Positions 44,235 to 54,964 are shown, counted from the first letter of the stretch. The stretch is DNA of 64,000 bases from Pseudoxanthomonas sp. PXM01 (GCF_014851815.1 NZ_JACVAJ010000001.1:1116001-1180000), one strand, 5' to 3'. The notes: generated by a model not told the origin, from the sequence alone. Made by a program: numbers and translations.

Positions 44235-44594
44235 ATGCCCCGCATCGTTGCCGTGCCGCACACACCGGATGCCGCCACGCGCGCACCGGTCGCCTCCGAA
44301 CGCCTGGTGGCAGGCCAGCCGCAGCAGGCCGTCGGCAACGCCTACTCGTCGCAGGACGAACGGTTCCATTGCGGCGTATGGGAAGGCGAGGTGGGTGCCT
44401 GGCGCGTGCAGTACACCGAGCACGAGTTCTGCCACCTGCTCAGTGGCCGCGTCCGCCTGCGCGGCGATGACGGTGAAGAGGTGGTGACGCTGGAGGCCGG
44501 CCAGAGTTTCGTGGTGCCAGCGGGTTTCACCGGCACGTGGGAAGTGCTGGAAACGGCGCGCAAGCTCTATGCGATCTACGAACCCGGCGACTGA
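44235..44594 (+). CDS. Cupin domain protein (DUF861/EutQ-like)
   Basis: A 119-residue single-domain cupin. The conserved barrel motifs are YTEHEFCHLLSGRVRLRGDDG (about 58-78) and EAGQSFVVPAGFTGTWEVLE (about 86-106). Such small cupins act as isomerases, dioxygenases or sensors. Substrate and metal are not evident. It lies 52 bp before pyrH. Confidence 0.82.
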   Translation: MPRIVAVPHTPDAATRAPVASERLVAGQPQQAVGNAYSSQDERFHCGVWEGEVGAWRVQYTEHEFCHLLSGRVRLRGDDGEEVVTLEAGQSFVVPAGFTGTWEVLETARKLYAIYEPGD

Positions 44595-44646
44595 GGGCCG
44601 GGCTCTCGGCTAGAATTGCCGCGTTTGCCCCCACGCCGAGAACCCC

Positions 44647-45372
44647 ATGCCCGCTCCCCTCGCCTATCGCCGCATCCTGCTCAAACTGTCCGGCGAAGCG
44701 CTGATGGGGGCCGAGGACTACGGCATCGACCCGGTCGTGATTACCCGCATCGCCCGCGAGATCATCGAGGCGCGCGACGCCGGCGCCGAGATCGGCCTGG
44801 TGATCGGTGGCGGCAACATCTTCCGCGGTGCCGGCCTCGCCGCCGGCGGCATGGACCGCGTCACCGGCGACCAGATGGGCATGCTGGCCACGGTCATCAA
44901 TGCGCTGGCCATGCAGGATTCGCTGGAAAAGCTCGGCGCCAAGTGCCGCGTGATGAGCGCCATCAAGATCAACGACGTGTGCGAGGACTACATCCGCCGC
45001 CGCGCGATCCGCCACCTGGAGAAGGGCCGCATCGCCATCTTCGCGGCCGGCACCGGCAACCCGTTCTTCACCACCGACTCCGGCGCCGCGCTGCGCGCGA
45101 TCGAGATCGGCGCGGACCTGCTGCTGAAGGCCACCAAGGTGGACGGCGTCTATGACAAGGACCCCAGCAAGCACGCCGACGCCGTGCGCTACGACCAACT
45201 CACCTACGACGACGTCATCGCCCGCGACCTGCAGGTGATGGACACCGCCGCGTTCGCGCTGTGCCGCGACAGCGACGTGCCGCTGCGCATCTACGACCTG
45301 TCGGTGCCCGGCAACCTGATGCGCATCCTGCGCGGCGAGCATGTCGGCACGCTGGTGAAGGGTCGCAACTGA
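44647..45372 (+). CDS. pyrH: Uridylate (UMP) kinase
   Basis: A 241-residue hexameric bacterial UMP kinase of the amino-acid-kinase fold ([64 protein letters not shown] in pieces). It makes UDP for pyrimidine nucleotides and is regulated by GTP and UTP. A TAGAAT hexamer (44611-44616) could be its -10. In most gammaproteobacteria frr follows directly; here a cation transporter gene sits between them. Confidence 0.97.
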   Translation: MPAPLAYRRILLKLSGEALMGAEDYGIDPVVITRIAREIIEARDAGAEIGLVIGGGNIFRGAGLAAGGMDRVTGDQMGMLATVINALAMQDSLEKLGAKCRVMSAIKINDVCEDYIRRRAIRHLEKGRIAIFAAGTGNPFFTTDSGAALRAIEIGADLLLKATKVDGVYDKDPSKHADAVRYDQLTYDDVIARDLQVMDTAAFALCRDSDVPLRIYDLSVPGNLMRILRGEHVGTLVKGRN

Positions 45373-45438
45373 GGCGTGGCGCCCTCCCTGCGCCGCTGTA
45401 ATAGTGTCCGGCCACCCCGGCCGGCACGCTAGCCCGCC

Positions 45439-46368
45439 ATGGGACACGGACATCACCACGGGCACGGGGCGCACGCCCATCCACAGGCATCGGCCACGCG
45501 CACCTTCGCCTGGGTCACCCTGATCAATCTGGCGTACACCGCGCTCGAGGCCGGTTACGGCTTCCACACCAATTCGCTGGCGCTGCTGTCGGACGCGCTG
45601 CACAACCTGGGCGACGTGCTGGGACTGGCGCTGGCCTGGGGGGCGGCGGCCCTCGCCGGCCGCCGGCCCAGTGGCCGCCACACCTACGGCTGGCGCCGCG
45701 CGACGCTGCTGTCGCCGCTCGCCAACGCGGTCCTGCTGGTCGTGTTCTCCGGCGCGCTGGGCTGGGAGGCCTTCCGGCGCTTCAGCGCTCCGCCGGAGAT
45801 TCCCGCCACGCCGGTCATCGTGGTCGCCTCGCTGGGCATTCTGGTCAACCTCGGTGCGGCCTGGCTGGTGAAGGACGGGCATGCGCACGACCTCAACAAG
45901 CGCGGCGCGTTCCTTCACCTGCTTGCGGATGCCGCCGTCTCGCTCGCCGCCGTCCTGGCGGGCATCGGCATGGCGACCCTGGGCTGGGCGTGGCTGGATC
46001 CCGCCACTGCACTGCTGATCGCGGTCGTGGTAGCGGTCGGCTCGTGGGGTCTGCTGCGCGACAGCTTCGACGCCGCCATGGACGCCGTACCGGGCAGCGT
46101 GGACCCGGACGAGGTCCGCGTCTTCCTGCTGGCACAGCCAGGCGTCTCGGCCCTGCACCACCTGCACATCTGGTCGCTGGGCGCCAACGAGATCGCATTG
46201 ACGGCGCATCTGGTACGGGCGCGCGAGGACGATCATGACGCTTTCATCGATGCCACCGTACATGCACTGGACGACCGTTTCGGCATCAACCACGCCACCC
46301 TGCAGATCGAACGGGGCGCCGGTTGCGGCCACGACCTGCACGATGCGGCGCCGCATCATTCGCACTGA
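45439..46368 (+). CDS. Cation diffusion facilitator (CzcD/ZitB-like metal exporter)
   Basis: A 309-residue inner-membrane zinc/cobalt/cadmium-type exporter. The His-rich N-terminus ([13 protein letters not shown]) is a metal-binding tail. Six helices span about 20-210. Transport-site residues are in [11 protein letters not shown] (TM2, about 50-60) and [10 protein letters not shown] (TM5). The cytoplasmic C-terminal domain (about 215-300) has [19 protein letters not shown] and ends in another His-rich tail. It interrupts the usual pyrH-frr neighbourhood, and frr has its own promoter. Confidence 0.92.
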   Translation: MGHGHHHGHGAHAHPQASATRTFAWVTLINLAYTALEAGYGFHTNSLALLSDALHNLGDVLGLALAWGAAALAGRRPSGRHTYGWRRATLLSPLANAVLLVVFSGALGWEAFRRFSAPPEIPATPVIVVASLGILVNLGAAWLVKDGHAHDLNKRGAFLHLLADAAVSLAAVLAGIGMATLGWAWLDPATALLIAVVVAVGSWGLLRDSFDAAMDAVPGSVDPDEVRVFLLAQPGVSALHHLHIWSLGANEIALTAHLVRAREDDHDAFIDATVHALDDRFGINHATLQIERGAGCGHDLHDAAPHHSH

Positions 46369-46383
46369 ACGGCCGGCAGGCGG

Positions 46384-46412
46384 TCGGCAGCGGCCGCGAA
46401 TCGCCCTATAAT
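46384..46412 (+). promoter_or_regulatory. Promoter of frr
   Basis: A perfect TATAAT (46407-46412), 17-bp spacer, and TCGGCA (46384-46389, 4 of 6). It lies 33 bp before the frr ATG, just after the cation transporter stop. Confidence 0.68.
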
Positions 46413-46445
46413 CGGTCGTTTACAGGCTTTGCAACGGAAAGGGCG

Positions 46446-47003
46446 ATGCTCAACGACATCAAGAAAGACGCGCAGGCGCGCATGACCAAGAGCATCGAGG
46501 CGCTCCGCCACACGCTGGTGAAGGTCCGCACCGGCCGGGCGTCGACCGCCCTGGTCGAGCACCTGAAAGTCAATTACTACGGCTCCGACATGCCGCTGAG
46601 CCAGGTCGCCACGGTGACCATCTCCGATTCCCGCTCGCTCACGATCACCCCGTGGGAGAAGCAGATGGTCGGCGCGGTCGAGAAGGCCATCCTGGCCTCC
46701 GACCTGGGCCTGACCCCGAATACCGCCGGCACCACCATCCGCCTGAACCTGCCCGCCCTCACCGAAGAGCGTCGCAAGGAGCTGTCCAAGGTCGTCCACA
46801 GCGAGGGCGAGGACGCCAAGGTCGCGATCCGCAACATCCGCCGTGATGCCAACCAGCAGGTCAAGGACCTGCTGAAGGACAAGCAGATCACCGAGGATGA
46901 AGAGCGCAAGACCGAAGACGAGATCCAGAAGCTCACCGACAAGTCCATCAAGGACGTCGATGACGTCGTCAAGGCCAAGGAACAGGAACTGATGGCGGTC
47001 TGA
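46446..47003 (+). CDS. frr: Ribosome recycling factor
   Basis: A 185-residue two-domain protein ([59 protein letters not shown], in pieces). It splits post-termination ribosomes with EF-G. Length is exactly that of the family. The ATG at 46446 is used. It begins the frr-uppS-cdsA-dxr-rseP run; uppS follows by 8 bp. Confidence 0.97.
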   Translation: MLNDIKKDAQARMTKSIEALRHTLVKVRTGRASTALVEHLKVNYYGSDMPLSQVATVTISDSRSLTITPWEKQMVGAVEKAILASDLGLTPNTAGTTIRLNLPALTEERRKELSKVVHSEGEDAKVAIRNIRRDANQQVKDLLKDKQITEDEERKTEDEIQKLTDKSIKDVDDVVKAKEQELMAV

Positions 47004-47011
47004 GGACTGCC

Positions 47012-47770
47012 ATGTCCCCTGCCGTCCCCGCGTCCGTGCCCCGCCACCTGGCCGTCATCATGGACGGCAACGGGCGCTGGGCGGAACGCCGTCGCCGTCC
47101 GCGCGTGATCGGTCATCGTGCCGGTGCGCGCGCGGTCAATGTCTGCATCGATTTCTGCCTCGAGCGCGGCATCCGCGCGCTGACCCTGTTCGCGTTCTCC
47201 AGCGAGAACTGGGGACGCCCGGAAGAAGAAGTCGGCGCGCTGATGAAGCTGTTCCTCAACGCCCTCGACCGCGAAGTCGACGAACTGCACCGGCGCGCGG
47301 TGCGGGTGCGTTTCATTGGCGACCGTACCCGCTTCTCCAGCGACATCCGTGCCCGCATGGACGCCGCCGAAGCCCTGACCCACGCGAACGCGCGCCTGCA
47401 CCTGGTCATCGCCGCCAGCTATGGCGGACGCCAGGACATCGCGCACGCGGCACGCGCACTGGCCGCCGACGTCGCGGCCGGCCGGCTGCGACCGGAGGAC
47501 ATCGACGAAGCCGCGCTCGGCGCGCACGTCGCACTGGCCGACCTGCCGCCCCCCGATCTTTTCATCCGCACCGGCGGCGACCACCGCATCAGCAACTTCC
47601 TGCTGTGGCAGCTGGCGTATACCGAACTCTGGTTCACCGACGTGCTGTGGCCCGACCTGGACGCCGCGCTGCTGCAGCGCGCGCTGGACGACTTCGGGCA
47701 GCGCGAGCGCCGCTTCGGCCTGACCAGTGCCCAGGTCTCCGGCGACGCCGCCGAGCACAGCCCTGCATGA
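47012..47770 (+). CDS. uppS: Undecaprenyl diphosphate synthase
   Basis: A 252-residue cis-prenyltransferase that makes the C55 lipid carrier for peptidoglycan and O-antigen. Motifs: HLAVIMDGNGRWAERR (about 12-27, catalytic Asp), GHRAGA, TLFAFSSENWGRP and IRTGGDHRISNFLLWQLAYTELWF in pieces (near the C-terminal part). GAGGACTGCC precedes ATG 47012. Confidence 0.97.
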   Translation: MSPAVPASVPRHLAVIMDGNGRWAERRRRPRVIGHRAGARAVNVCIDFCLERGIRALTLFAFSSENWGRPEEEVGALMKLFLNALDREVDELHRRAVRVRFIGDRTRFSSDIRARMDAAEALTHANARLHLVIAASYGGRQDIAHAARALAADVAAGRLRPEDIDEAALGAHVALADLPPPDLFIRTGGDHRISNFLLWQLAYTELWFTDVLWPDLDAALLQRALDDFGQRERRFGLTSAQVSGDAAEHSPA

Positions 47771-47783
47771 GAGCGAGCCCCGC

Positions 47784-48644
47784 ATGAGCGCGACCCGTAC
47801 CCGTGTCATCGCCGCACTGGTGATGGCGCCCTTCGCCATCGGCGCGATCCTGCTGCTACCCACGTCCTGGCTGGCGATGCTGGCCGCGCTGGTGTTCCTG
47901 GTCGGCCTGTGGGAGTGGTTCAAGCTCGCCGAGATCGACGACACCTTGCAGCGCACCGTGCTGCTGACCGCCAACCTGCTGGTGATGGTGGCGCTGGTGT
48001 GGGCGTCGCGCGGCTCGGGCGATGCCACCGACCTGGTGCCGCTGCGCCTGATGGCACTGGTGGGTGTGGCCTGGTGGCTGCTGGCGCTGCTGTGGCTGCG
48101 CTTCTTCAACTTCGCCTCCGACCACGAAACCTGGGCCCGTGTGTTCAAGCTGGCCGCCGGCACGCTCGCCGTGGTGCCCGCCTGGTGCGCGCTGGGGCTG
48201 ATCCACTCGTCGCAGCCGAACGGCCACATCTGGTTGTTCGTCGCCCTGGCCATCGTCTGGGCGGCCGACAGCGGTGCCTATTTCGCGGGCCGCCACTTCG
48301 GCGGCCGCTGGTTCGCGGGCCGCAAGCTGGCACCGCGGATCAGCCCCAACAAGACGCTGGAAGGCCTGCTGGGCGGCTTGGCCGCCGGCATGCTGGTGGC
48401 GGCGGTGGGCGCGCTGATCGCGGGCGCGGGCGCCGGCCAACTGGCCGGGGTGCTGGTCGTGGCGATCTTCACCGTGCTGTTCTCGGTGGTGGGCGACCTG
48501 TTCGAAAGCCTGCTCAAGCGGCATGTCGGCGCCAAGGACTCGGGCGACCTGATCCCGGGCCACGGCGGCGTGCTGGACCGCATCGACGGCGTGCTGGCCG
48601 CCCTGCCGATCTTCGTGCTGGGCAAGGAAGTCTTCGGATTCTGA
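47784..48644 (+). CDS. cdsA: Phosphatidate cytidylyltransferase
   Basis: A 286-residue polytopic membrane enzyme that makes CDP-diacylglycerol for phospholipids. About eight hydrophobic helices. The family signature [28 protein letters not shown] (in pieces, about 245-272) supplies catalytic aspartates. It follows uppS by 13 bp. Confidence 0.95.
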   Translation: MSATRTRVIAALVMAPFAIGAILLLPTSWLAMLAALVFLVGLWEWFKLAEIDDTLQRTVLLTANLLVMVALVWASRGSGDATDLVPLRLMALVGVAWWLLALLWLRFFNFASDHETWARVFKLAAGTLAVVPAWCALGLIHSSQPNGHIWLFVALAIVWAADSGAYFAGRHFGGRWFAGRKLAPRISPNKTLEGLLGGLAAGMLVAAVGALIAGAGAGQLAGVLVVAIFTVLFSVVGDLFESLLKRHVGAKDSGDLIPGHGGVLDRIDGVLAALPIFVLGKEVFGF

Positions 48645-48646
48645 GC

Positions 48647-49834
48647 ATGACCGCGCATGCACCCCGCAACGTGGCGGTCCTGGGCGCGACGGGCTCGATC
48701 GGTGCGTCGGCGCTGGACGTGATCGCGCGCCATCCGCGCCGCTACCGCGCCAGCGTGCTGGCCGCGGGCAGCAACGTGGACGCCTTGCTCGCCCTGTGCG
48801 CCGCGCATCGACCCGATCATGCCGTGATCGCCGACGACACGCTGTACGCGCGCCTGCGCGACGGGCTGACCGACGCCGGCCTCGCCACGCAGGCGCACGC
48901 CGGCATGGCGGCGCTCGATACGCTGGTGGCGGCACCGGCCTGCGACGTCGTGGTGGCCGCCATCGTCGGCGCCGCCGGCCTGTCCTCGACACTGGCCGCC
49001 GCGCACGCCGGCAAGCGCCTGTTGCTGGCCAACAAGGAATCCCTGGTACTCGCGGGCGAGCTGGTGATTGCCGCTGCGGATGCGGCGGGCGCCGAGATCA
49101 TTCCGATCGACAGCGAGCACAACGCCATTTTCCAATGCCTGCGTTCACGACAGGCTCAGGCCGACGTCAGCCGCATCGTGCTGACCGCATCAGGCGGTCC
49201 GTTCCGCGGGTACAGCCGCGCCGCGCTGGCGCAGGTGACGCGGGACCAGGCCGTGGCGCATCCCAAGTGGTCGATGGGGCCGAAGATCTCGGTCGACTCG
49301 GCCACGCTGATGAACAAGGGCTTGGAGCTGATCGAAGCCCACCACCTGTTCGGCGTCGGCCGCGAGCGTCTGGACGTGCTGGTGCATCCGCAGAGTCTGG
49401 TGCACTCGCTGGTGGAATTCGTCGACGGCTCGACGCTGGCGCAACTGGGCCTGCCCGACATGCGCACCTCGCTCGCGGTCGGCCTGGGCTGGCCCGAACG
49501 GATCGATTCCGGCGTGGGCGGGCTCGACCTGCTGAAGCATCCGCGACTGGAGTTCGAGGCGCCCGATACCGACGCCTTCCCGTGCCTGCGACTGGCCTGG
49601 GAGGCCATGGCGGCGGGCGGCACCGCCCCGGCCGTGCTGAATGCTGCGAACGAAGTCGCAGTTTCAGCCTTTCTTCAGGGCCGGATCGGTTTCCTATCCA
49701 TCCCCGCGCTGGTCGAGGATGCCCTCGCTGCGCTGCCTGCGGCGCCGGCGGATTCGCTGGAGGTCCTGCTGGCGGCGGATGCACGGGCCCGCCAACTGAC
49801 CGAACGCAACCTCGCAGGCCACCTCTCCCCATGA
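48647..49834 (+). CDS. dxr: 1-Deoxy-D-xylulose-5-phosphate reductoisomerase
   Basis: A 395-residue NADPH-dependent enzyme of the MEP isoprenoid pathway. The nucleotide-binding GATGSIG is near residues 13-19, [11 protein letters not shown] near 125-135, the metal/substrate site [12 protein letters not shown] (about 148-159), SASGGPF-like [10 protein letters not shown], and [19 protein letters not shown]. It feeds UppS upstream in the same operon. Start 2 bp after cdsA. Confidence 0.96.
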   Translation: MTAHAPRNVAVLGATGSIGASALDVIARHPRRYRASVLAAGSNVDALLALCAAHRPDHAVIADDTLYARLRDGLTDAGLATQAHAGMAALDTLVAAPACDVVVAAIVGAAGLSSTLAAAHAGKRLLLANKESLVLAGELVIAAADAAGAEIIPIDSEHNAIFQCLRSRQAQADVSRIVLTASGGPFRGYSRAALAQVTRDQAVAHPKWSMGPKISVDSATLMNKGLELIEAHHLFGVGRERLDVLVHPQSLVHSLVEFVDGSTLAQLGLPDMRTSLAVGLGWPERIDSGVGGLDLLKHPRLEFEAPDTDAFPCLRLAWEAMAAGGTAPAVLNAANEVAVSAFLQGRIGFLSIPALVEDALAALPAAPADSLEVLLAADARARQLTERNLAGHLSP

Positions 49835-49847
49835 GCGCCGACATCCG

Positions 49848-51224
49848 ATGAGTGAAGTGCTGGGCTCAATCTGGTGGATGATCGTGGCGCTCGGCGTGCT
49901 GGTCACGTTCCACGAATTCGGCCACTACTGGGTGGCGCGCCGCTGCGGCGTCAAGGTGCTGCGCTTCTCGGTGGGCTTCGGCAAGCCGCTGTGGTCGCGC
50001 CGCGACCGCCATGGCACCGAATTCGCGGTCGCCGCCATTCCGCTGGGTGGCTACGTCAAGATGCTGGACGAAGCCGAGGGCGATGTCCCCGCCGCGCAGC
50101 TCGACCAGGCCTTCAACCGCAAGTCCGTCTGGCAGCGCATCGCGGTGGTCGCCGCCGGCCCGCTGGCCAACATCCTGCTGTGCGTGATCCTGCTGTGGGC
50201 GATGTTCGTCATCGGCAAGCAGGACTACTCGGCCACCCTAGGCAGCGTCTCCGGCATCGCCGCCGAGGCCGGTTTCCAGCGTGGCGACCGGATCGTCCGG
50301 GTCGGCGATCGCACCATCGACACCTGGACCGATGCGTCCATCGTGCTGACCAAGGCGGCGATCGATGGCGACGACCTCCCCGTGGAGGTCGAAACGGCCT
50401 CGGGGTCCAGCGCCACGCGTACCCTGCCGCTGTCGCGGCTGCCGGCCGGCTTCGACCAGGAGAACGCCATCGGCCTCAGCGGGCTCGTATGGCAGCACTG
50501 GGTCACGCCTGCCGTCATCGGCAAGGTCACGCCCGGCGCGGTGGCGGACGGGGTGCTGAAGCCGGGCGACACGGTGACCGCCGTGGACGGCCACACCGTG
50601 CATGGATTCGATGACATCGCCCGCCAGGTCGACGCGCTCGGCAAGCGCGGCGGCGCGGCCATGATCGAGGTGGATCGTGCAGGCGAGCGGCTGGCGTTCG
50701 AACTGACGCCCCGCTGGACCAGGCACCCTGAAGCGGACAAGGGCCACTACTGGGCGCTCGGCCTGGCTCCCCCGGACAAGAGGCAGATGCCTGCCTACGA
50801 CGCCCGGCTCCACTTCGGCCCACTGGCCGCCGTGCCGGCGGCGCTGCACGAGACCGGCAAGCTGACCTCCGACTCGCTGGGCATGATCCGCCGCATGCTG
50901 ACCGGCGACGCCTCGCTGAAGAACGTCTCGGGGCCGATCACCATCGCCCAGGTCGCCAATGTCTCGGCCCAGCGCGGGCCGGACTGGTTCCTCTGGTTCC
51001 TGGCGGCGATGTCCCTCAGCCTGGCCATCATCAACCTGCTGCCGATCCCCGTCTTGGACGGCGGGCACCTGCTGTATTACCTTATTGAATTGGTCAAGGG
51101 CAGCCCCTTGAGCGAGCGCCACATGGTGGCCGGACAATACGTGGGCCTGGCGGCACTGGCGGGCCTGATGGGACTGGCGTTCTACAACGACATCCTGCGT
51201 CTGATGACGCGTCTGGTGACCTGA
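49848..51224 (+). CDS. rseP: Intramembrane site-2 zinc metalloprotease RseP
   Basis: A 458-residue protease that cuts anti-sigma factor RseA in the sigma-E response and clears signal peptides. Zinc motif HEFGH near residues 22-26 in the first helix; two PDZ domains (about 115-205 and 210-290); the last catalytic-Asp motif NLLPIPVLDGGH (about 394-405). Four membrane segments. Its stop overlaps an in-frame ATG 40 codons before the likely bamA start. Confidence 0.96.
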   Translation: MSEVLGSIWWMIVALGVLVTFHEFGHYWVARRCGVKVLRFSVGFGKPLWSRRDRHGTEFAVAAIPLGGYVKMLDEAEGDVPAAQLDQAFNRKSVWQRIAVVAAGPLANILLCVILLWAMFVIGKQDYSATLGSVSGIAAEAGFQRGDRIVRVGDRTIDTWTDASIVLTKAAIDGDDLPVEVETASGSSATRTLPLSRLPAGFDQENAIGLSGLVWQHWVTPAVIGKVTPGAVADGVLKPGDTVTAVDGHTVHGFDDIARQVDALGKRGGAAMIEVDRAGERLAFELTPRWTRHPEADKGHYWALGLAPPDKRQMPAYDARLHFGPLAAVPAALHETGKLTSDSLGMIRRMLTGDASLKNVSGPITIAQVANVSAQRGPDWFLWFLAAMSLSLAIINLLPIPVLDGGHLLYYLIELVKGSPLSERHMVAGQYVGLAALAGLMGLAFYNDILRLMTRLVT

Positions 51225-51343
51225 TGCCCCTGAACTTCCACGGGCCGGCCCGCTCCAAGGTGGCCGCCCCTCCCCTTGCTGCACCCCGGACCGCTGCCCC
51301 GCAGTCCACTCCTGCTCCGCAGGAACCACCCCAACCGGATGTA

Positions 51344-53827
51344 ATGATGACGCGACTGCCTTCCCGCCGCCTGCTTGCCCTCGCCCTGGCTTCGGCCATC
51401 GCCATGCCGGCACTGGCCCAGACGACGGAACCCGCTGCCGCGCCCTTGGCCGCCGCGCCGCTGAGCCAAGGCTCGTTCACGGCGACGGACATCCGCATCG
51501 ACGGTCTGCAGCGCATCTCGACCGGTACGGCGCTGACCTACCTGCCGATCGAGCGTGGCGATGTCGTCACGCCGACCAACGTGGGCGAGTCCATCCGCGC
51601 GCTCTACAAGACCGGCTTCTTCGAGGACGTGAAGCTCGACCGCCAGGGCGACATCCTGGTCGTCACGGTCACCGAGCGGCCGGCGATCAACAAGCTGACG
51701 CTGACCGGCAACAAGGACATCAAGACCGAGGACCTGACCTCGGGCCTGAAGGACATCGGCCTGGCCGAGGGCGAAACCTTCGACCGCCTCAGCCTGGACC
51801 GCGTGACGCAGGAACTGGTGCGCCAGTACAACAACCGCGGCAAGTACAACGTCGAGATCACCCCGACCGTCAGCCCGCTGGACCGCAACCGCGTCGACGT
51901 CACCATCGCGGTCAAGGAAGGCAAGGCCGCCAAGATCAAGCACGTCAATGTGGTCGGCGCCGAGAAGTTCGCCACCGAAGACCTGCTGGAAAACTGGGAA
52001 TCCAAGGAATCCAGCTGGCTGTCGTGGTACCGCCGCGACGACCAGTACTCGAAGGAAAAGCTGTCGGGCGACATGGAGCGCCTGAACTCCTGGTACCTCG
52101 ACCGCGGCTACGTGGACTTCAACATCGACTCCACGCAGGTGTCGATCAGTCCCGACAAGCGCGACATGTTCATCACCGCCGGCATCACCGAGGGCGAGCA
52201 GTACAAGATCTCCGACGTCAAGGTCACGGGCGATACCGTGCTGCCCAAGGAGGAGATCGAGAAGCTGGTGATCGTGAAGCCGGAGCAGACGTTCTCCCGC
52301 ATCCTGCTGGAGATGACCGCCGACTCGATCACCGCCACGCTGGGCAACATCGGCCACGCGTTCGCGGAGGTCAATCCCATCCCGACCGTCGATCGCGAGA
52401 ACCGCACCGTCGCGATCAACCTGCAGGTGGTGCCGGGCCCGCGCGTCAACGTGCGCCGCATCGTGTTCAAGGGCAATACGCGAACCTCGGACGAAGTGCT
52501 GCGTCGCGAAATGCGCCAGTTCGAGGGCAGCTGGTTCTCGCAGGTCGCGGTCGACCGCTCGCGCGTGCGCCTGCGCCGCCTGGGTTACTTCGAGACCGTC
52601 GACGTGGAGACCACGCCCGTGCCGGGCACCAACGACCAGGTCGACGTGGTCTTCAACGTGAAGGAAACCACGTCCGGCAGCTTCGTGTTCGGCCTGGGCT
52701 ATTCGCAGCTGTCCGGCCTGACCACGTCGATCCAACTGTCGCAGAACAACTTCCTCGGCGGCGGCAACCGCGTGTCCGTCGAAGCGCAGCGCAGCGACTA
52801 CCTGCAGCGTTATTCGTTCTCGTACACGAACCCGTTCTTCACCGACGAGGGCATGTCGCTGGGCTACAACCTGTGGTGGCGCGAGTTCGATTACTCGGAC
52901 TTCAACACCGCCCAGTACTCGACCACCAGCGCGGCAGCGCAGGGCGTCCTGGGCCTGCCGATCACCGAGAACGACACCGTCTCGCTGCTGTTCGGCATCG
53001 ACAGCAACGAGATCCTGACGTTCGGCGGCTCCACGCCGCAGTCGATCATCGACTACATCGATGCGGTCGGCCAGCGCACCTTCCATGCCTGGCGCACCGA
53101 GATCGGCTGGGCACGCGACACGCGCAACGACTACTTCATGCCTACCGGCGGCACCTACCAGCGCGTGTCGGCCGAGATCGCGTTGCCCGGCTCCACCGTG
53201 CAGTACTACAAGCTCAACTACGAGTTCTCCAAGTACTGGTCGCTCAGCCCCTCGTTCGTGCTGAACACCCGCGCGGAAGTCGGTTACGGCGACAGCTACG
53301 GCTCCGACACCTACCGCTACATCTGCCGCGCGAACGGTTCGGATCCGCAGATCCCGGGCCAGGGCACCACCACCGCACCCGGTGCCGACGGCACGTGTGC
53401 CGATGGCGGCACGCTGGACAAGACACTGGTCGCCACCGGCCTGCCGTTCTTCGAGAACTTCTACGCCGGCGGTACGCGCTCGGTGCGTGGCTTCCGCGAC
53501 AACACGCTGGGCCCGCGCTCGGAAGTGATCGCAGGCTATCGCGGCCAGCCGCTGGGCGGTTCGCTGAAGACCACGGGTTCGGTGGAGCTGATCTTCCCGA
53601 AGCTGTTCGACTCCAACGCGGCACGCGTCTCGGCGTTCTTCGACTTCGGCAACGTGTTCGACGGGACGGACAACTTCGACGCAGGCGAACTGCGCGCCTC
53701 GACGGGCGTCGCCCTGCTGTGGCGTGCGCCGGTCGGCCCGATCTCGATCAGCTATGCCTTCCCGATCAAGAAGGAAGACGGCGACGAGCTGGAGCGCCTG
53801 CAGTTCACCTTCGGCGGCGCGTTCTGA
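51344..53827 (+). CDS. bamA: Outer membrane protein assembly factor BamA
   Basis: An 827-residue Omp85 protein that inserts beta-barrels. ATG 51344 begins a normal signal peptide (MMTRLPSRRLLALALASAIA, cut near ALA before QTTEP). A frame-continuous ATG at 51224 overlaps the rseP stop but would put 40 Pro/Ala-rich residues before the signal, so it is disfavoured. Five POTRA domains (about 50-430) precede a 16-strand barrel with the VRGF-type lid motif (SVRGFRDNTLGPR, about 715-727). The final residue is Phe (TFGGAF). No skp gene follows; lpxD is next. Confidence 0.95.
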   Translation: MMTRLPSRRLLALALASAIAMPALAQTTEPAAAPLAAAPLSQGSFTATDIRIDGLQRISTGTALTYLPIERGDVVTPTNVGESIRALYKTGFFEDVKLDRQGDILVVTVTERPAINKLTLTGNKDIKTEDLTSGLKDIGLAEGETFDRLSLDRVTQELVRQYNNRGKYNVEITPTVSPLDRNRVDVTIAVKEGKAAKIKHVNVVGAEKFATEDLLENWESKESSWLSWYRRDDQYSKEKLSGDMERLNSWYLDRGYVDFNIDSTQVSISPDKRDMFITAGITEGEQYKISDVKVTGDTVLPKEEIEKLVIVKPEQTFSRILLEMTADSITATLGNIGHAFAEVNPIPTVDRENRTVAINLQVVPGPRVNVRRIVFKGNTRTSDEVLRREMRQFEGSWFSQVAVDRSRVRLRRLGYFETVDVETTPVPGTNDQVDVVFNVKETTSGSFVFGLGYSQLSGLTTSIQLSQNNFLGGGNRVSVEAQRSDYLQRYSFSYTNPFFTDEGMSLGYNLWWREFDYSDFNTAQYSTTSAAAQGVLGLPITENDTVSLLFGIDSNEILTFGGSTPQSIIDYIDAVGQRTFHAWRTEIGWARDTRNDYFMPTGGTYQRVSAEIALPGSTVQYYKLNYEFSKYWSLSPSFVLNTRAEVGYGDSYGSDTYRYICRANGSDPQIPGQGTTTAPGADGTCADGGTLDKTLVATGLPFFENFYAGGTRSVRGFRDNTLGPRSEVIAGYRGQPLGGSLKTTGSVELIFPKLFDSNAARVSAFFDFGNVFDGTDNFDAGELRASTGVALLWRAPVGPISISYAFPIKKEDGDELERLQFTFGGAF

Positions 53828-53859
53828 CGTAGGCGCCAGACAACCCGGACCGCAGACAG

Positions 53860-53880
53860 GGGGGGCGCAAGCCCCCCTTC
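53860..53880 (+). terminator. Hairpin with GNRA tetraloop after bamA
   Basis: Stem GGGGGGC (53860-53866) with GCCCCCC (53871-53877), loop GCAA, followed by TTC. A weak terminator between bamA and lpxD. Confidence 0.55.
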
Positions 53881-53944
53881 TGCTGTTCACCATACGCCAC
53901 CGTGAAAGCGGTTCGCGGGCCGCAGGGGCTAAACTACGCGGCCT

Positions 53945-54964
53945 ATGACCCACCCCTCCTTCACCACCGGCGAACTGGCCGCCCGCTTCGGGCTGGAGCT
54001 GCGCGGCGACATCGACCTGCGCATCGACGGCGTGGCCACCCTGGCCCGCGCCGAGCCGGGGCAGCTCGCCTTCCTGGCCAATAGCCGCTACCGCGGCCAA
54101 CTGACGGACAGCCGGGCGAGCGTGGTCGTCCTGCGCGCGGATGACGCCGCGGATGCCACCGGCGCCGTGCTGATCGCGAAGGACCCGTACACCGCGTTCG
54201 CCAAGATGGCGGCGCTGTTCGAGCAGAAGCCGCTGCGTGAGCCGGGCATCCATCCGAGCGCCGTCATCGATCCGAGTGCGCGTGTCGCGCCTGGTGCCCA
54301 TGTGGGCCCGTTCGTCGTTATCGGGGCGCGCAGTACCGTCGGCGAAGGCGCCGTCTTGGGCCCCGGCTGCGTGATCGGCGACGACTGCGTGGTCGGCGAT
54401 GGCTGCGAACTGGTCGCCCGCGTCACCCTGGTCACGCGCGTGCGTCTGGGTCATCGCGTGCTGGTCCATCCCGGCGCCGTGATCGGCGCCGATGGTTTCG
54501 GCCTGGCGATGGACAGCGGCCACTGGATCAAGGTGCCGCAGCTCGGCGGCGTAGTGGTCGGCGACGATTGCGAAATCGGTGCCAACACCACGATCGACCG
54601 TGGCGCGCTCGACGACACGGTGCTGGAAGAAGACGTCCGCCTCGACAACCAGATCCAGATCGGCCACAACGTCCGCATCGGCGCGCACACCGCGATGGCC
54701 GGCTGCAGCGCCGCCGCCGGCAGTGCGCGCATCGGCCGCTACTGCCTGATCGGCGGCGCGGCCGGCGTCCTGGGCCATCTGGAGATCTGCGACCGCGTGG
54801 TGGTCACCGCCATGTCGCTGGTGACCAGTTCCATCACCGAGCCCGGCGAATACTCCAGCGGCACGCCGCTCACCGACAACCGTACCTGGCGCAAGAACGC
54901 CGCCCGCTTCAAGCAACTGGACGCCCTCGCACGACGGGTGCTGGCAGCCGACAAGGAATCCTGA
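53945..54964 (+). CDS. lpxD: UDP-3-O-(3-hydroxyacyl)glucosamine N-acyltransferase
   Basis: A 339-residue lipid A enzyme, third acylation step. N-terminal uridine-binding domain (about 5-95), then hexapeptide-repeat beta-helix (about 100-310). Catalytic His lies in QIQIGHNVRIGAHTAMAG (about 235-252). C-terminal helical tail follows. Its stop overlaps fabZ by one base. Confidence 0.96.
   Translation: MTHPSFTTGELAARFGLELRGDIDLRIDGVATLARAEPGQLAFLANSRYRGQLTDSRASVVVLRADDAADATGAVLIAKDPYTAFAKMAALFEQKPLREPGIHPSAVIDPSARVAPGAHVGPFVVIGARSTVGEGAVLGPGCVIGDDCVVGDGCELVARVTLVTRVRLGHRVLVHPGAVIGADGFGLAMDSGHWIKVPQLGGVVVGDDCEIGANTTIDRGALDDTVLEEDVRLDNQIQIGHNVRIGAHTAMAGCSAAAGSARIGRYCLIGGAAGVLGHLEICDRVVVTAMSLVTSSITEPGEYSSGTPLTDNRTWRKNAARFKQLDALARRVLAADKES

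Noticed and set aside
51224..51343. BamA beginning at the ATG overlapping the rseP stop
   Set aside because: It would place 40 unconserved residues in front of a good signal peptide starting at 51344.
51182..54916. A 1244-codon minus-strand open frame opposite bamA and lpxD
   Set aside because: His/Val/Ala/Asp-biased antisense frame without motifs; bamA and lpxD are unmistakable on the plus strand.
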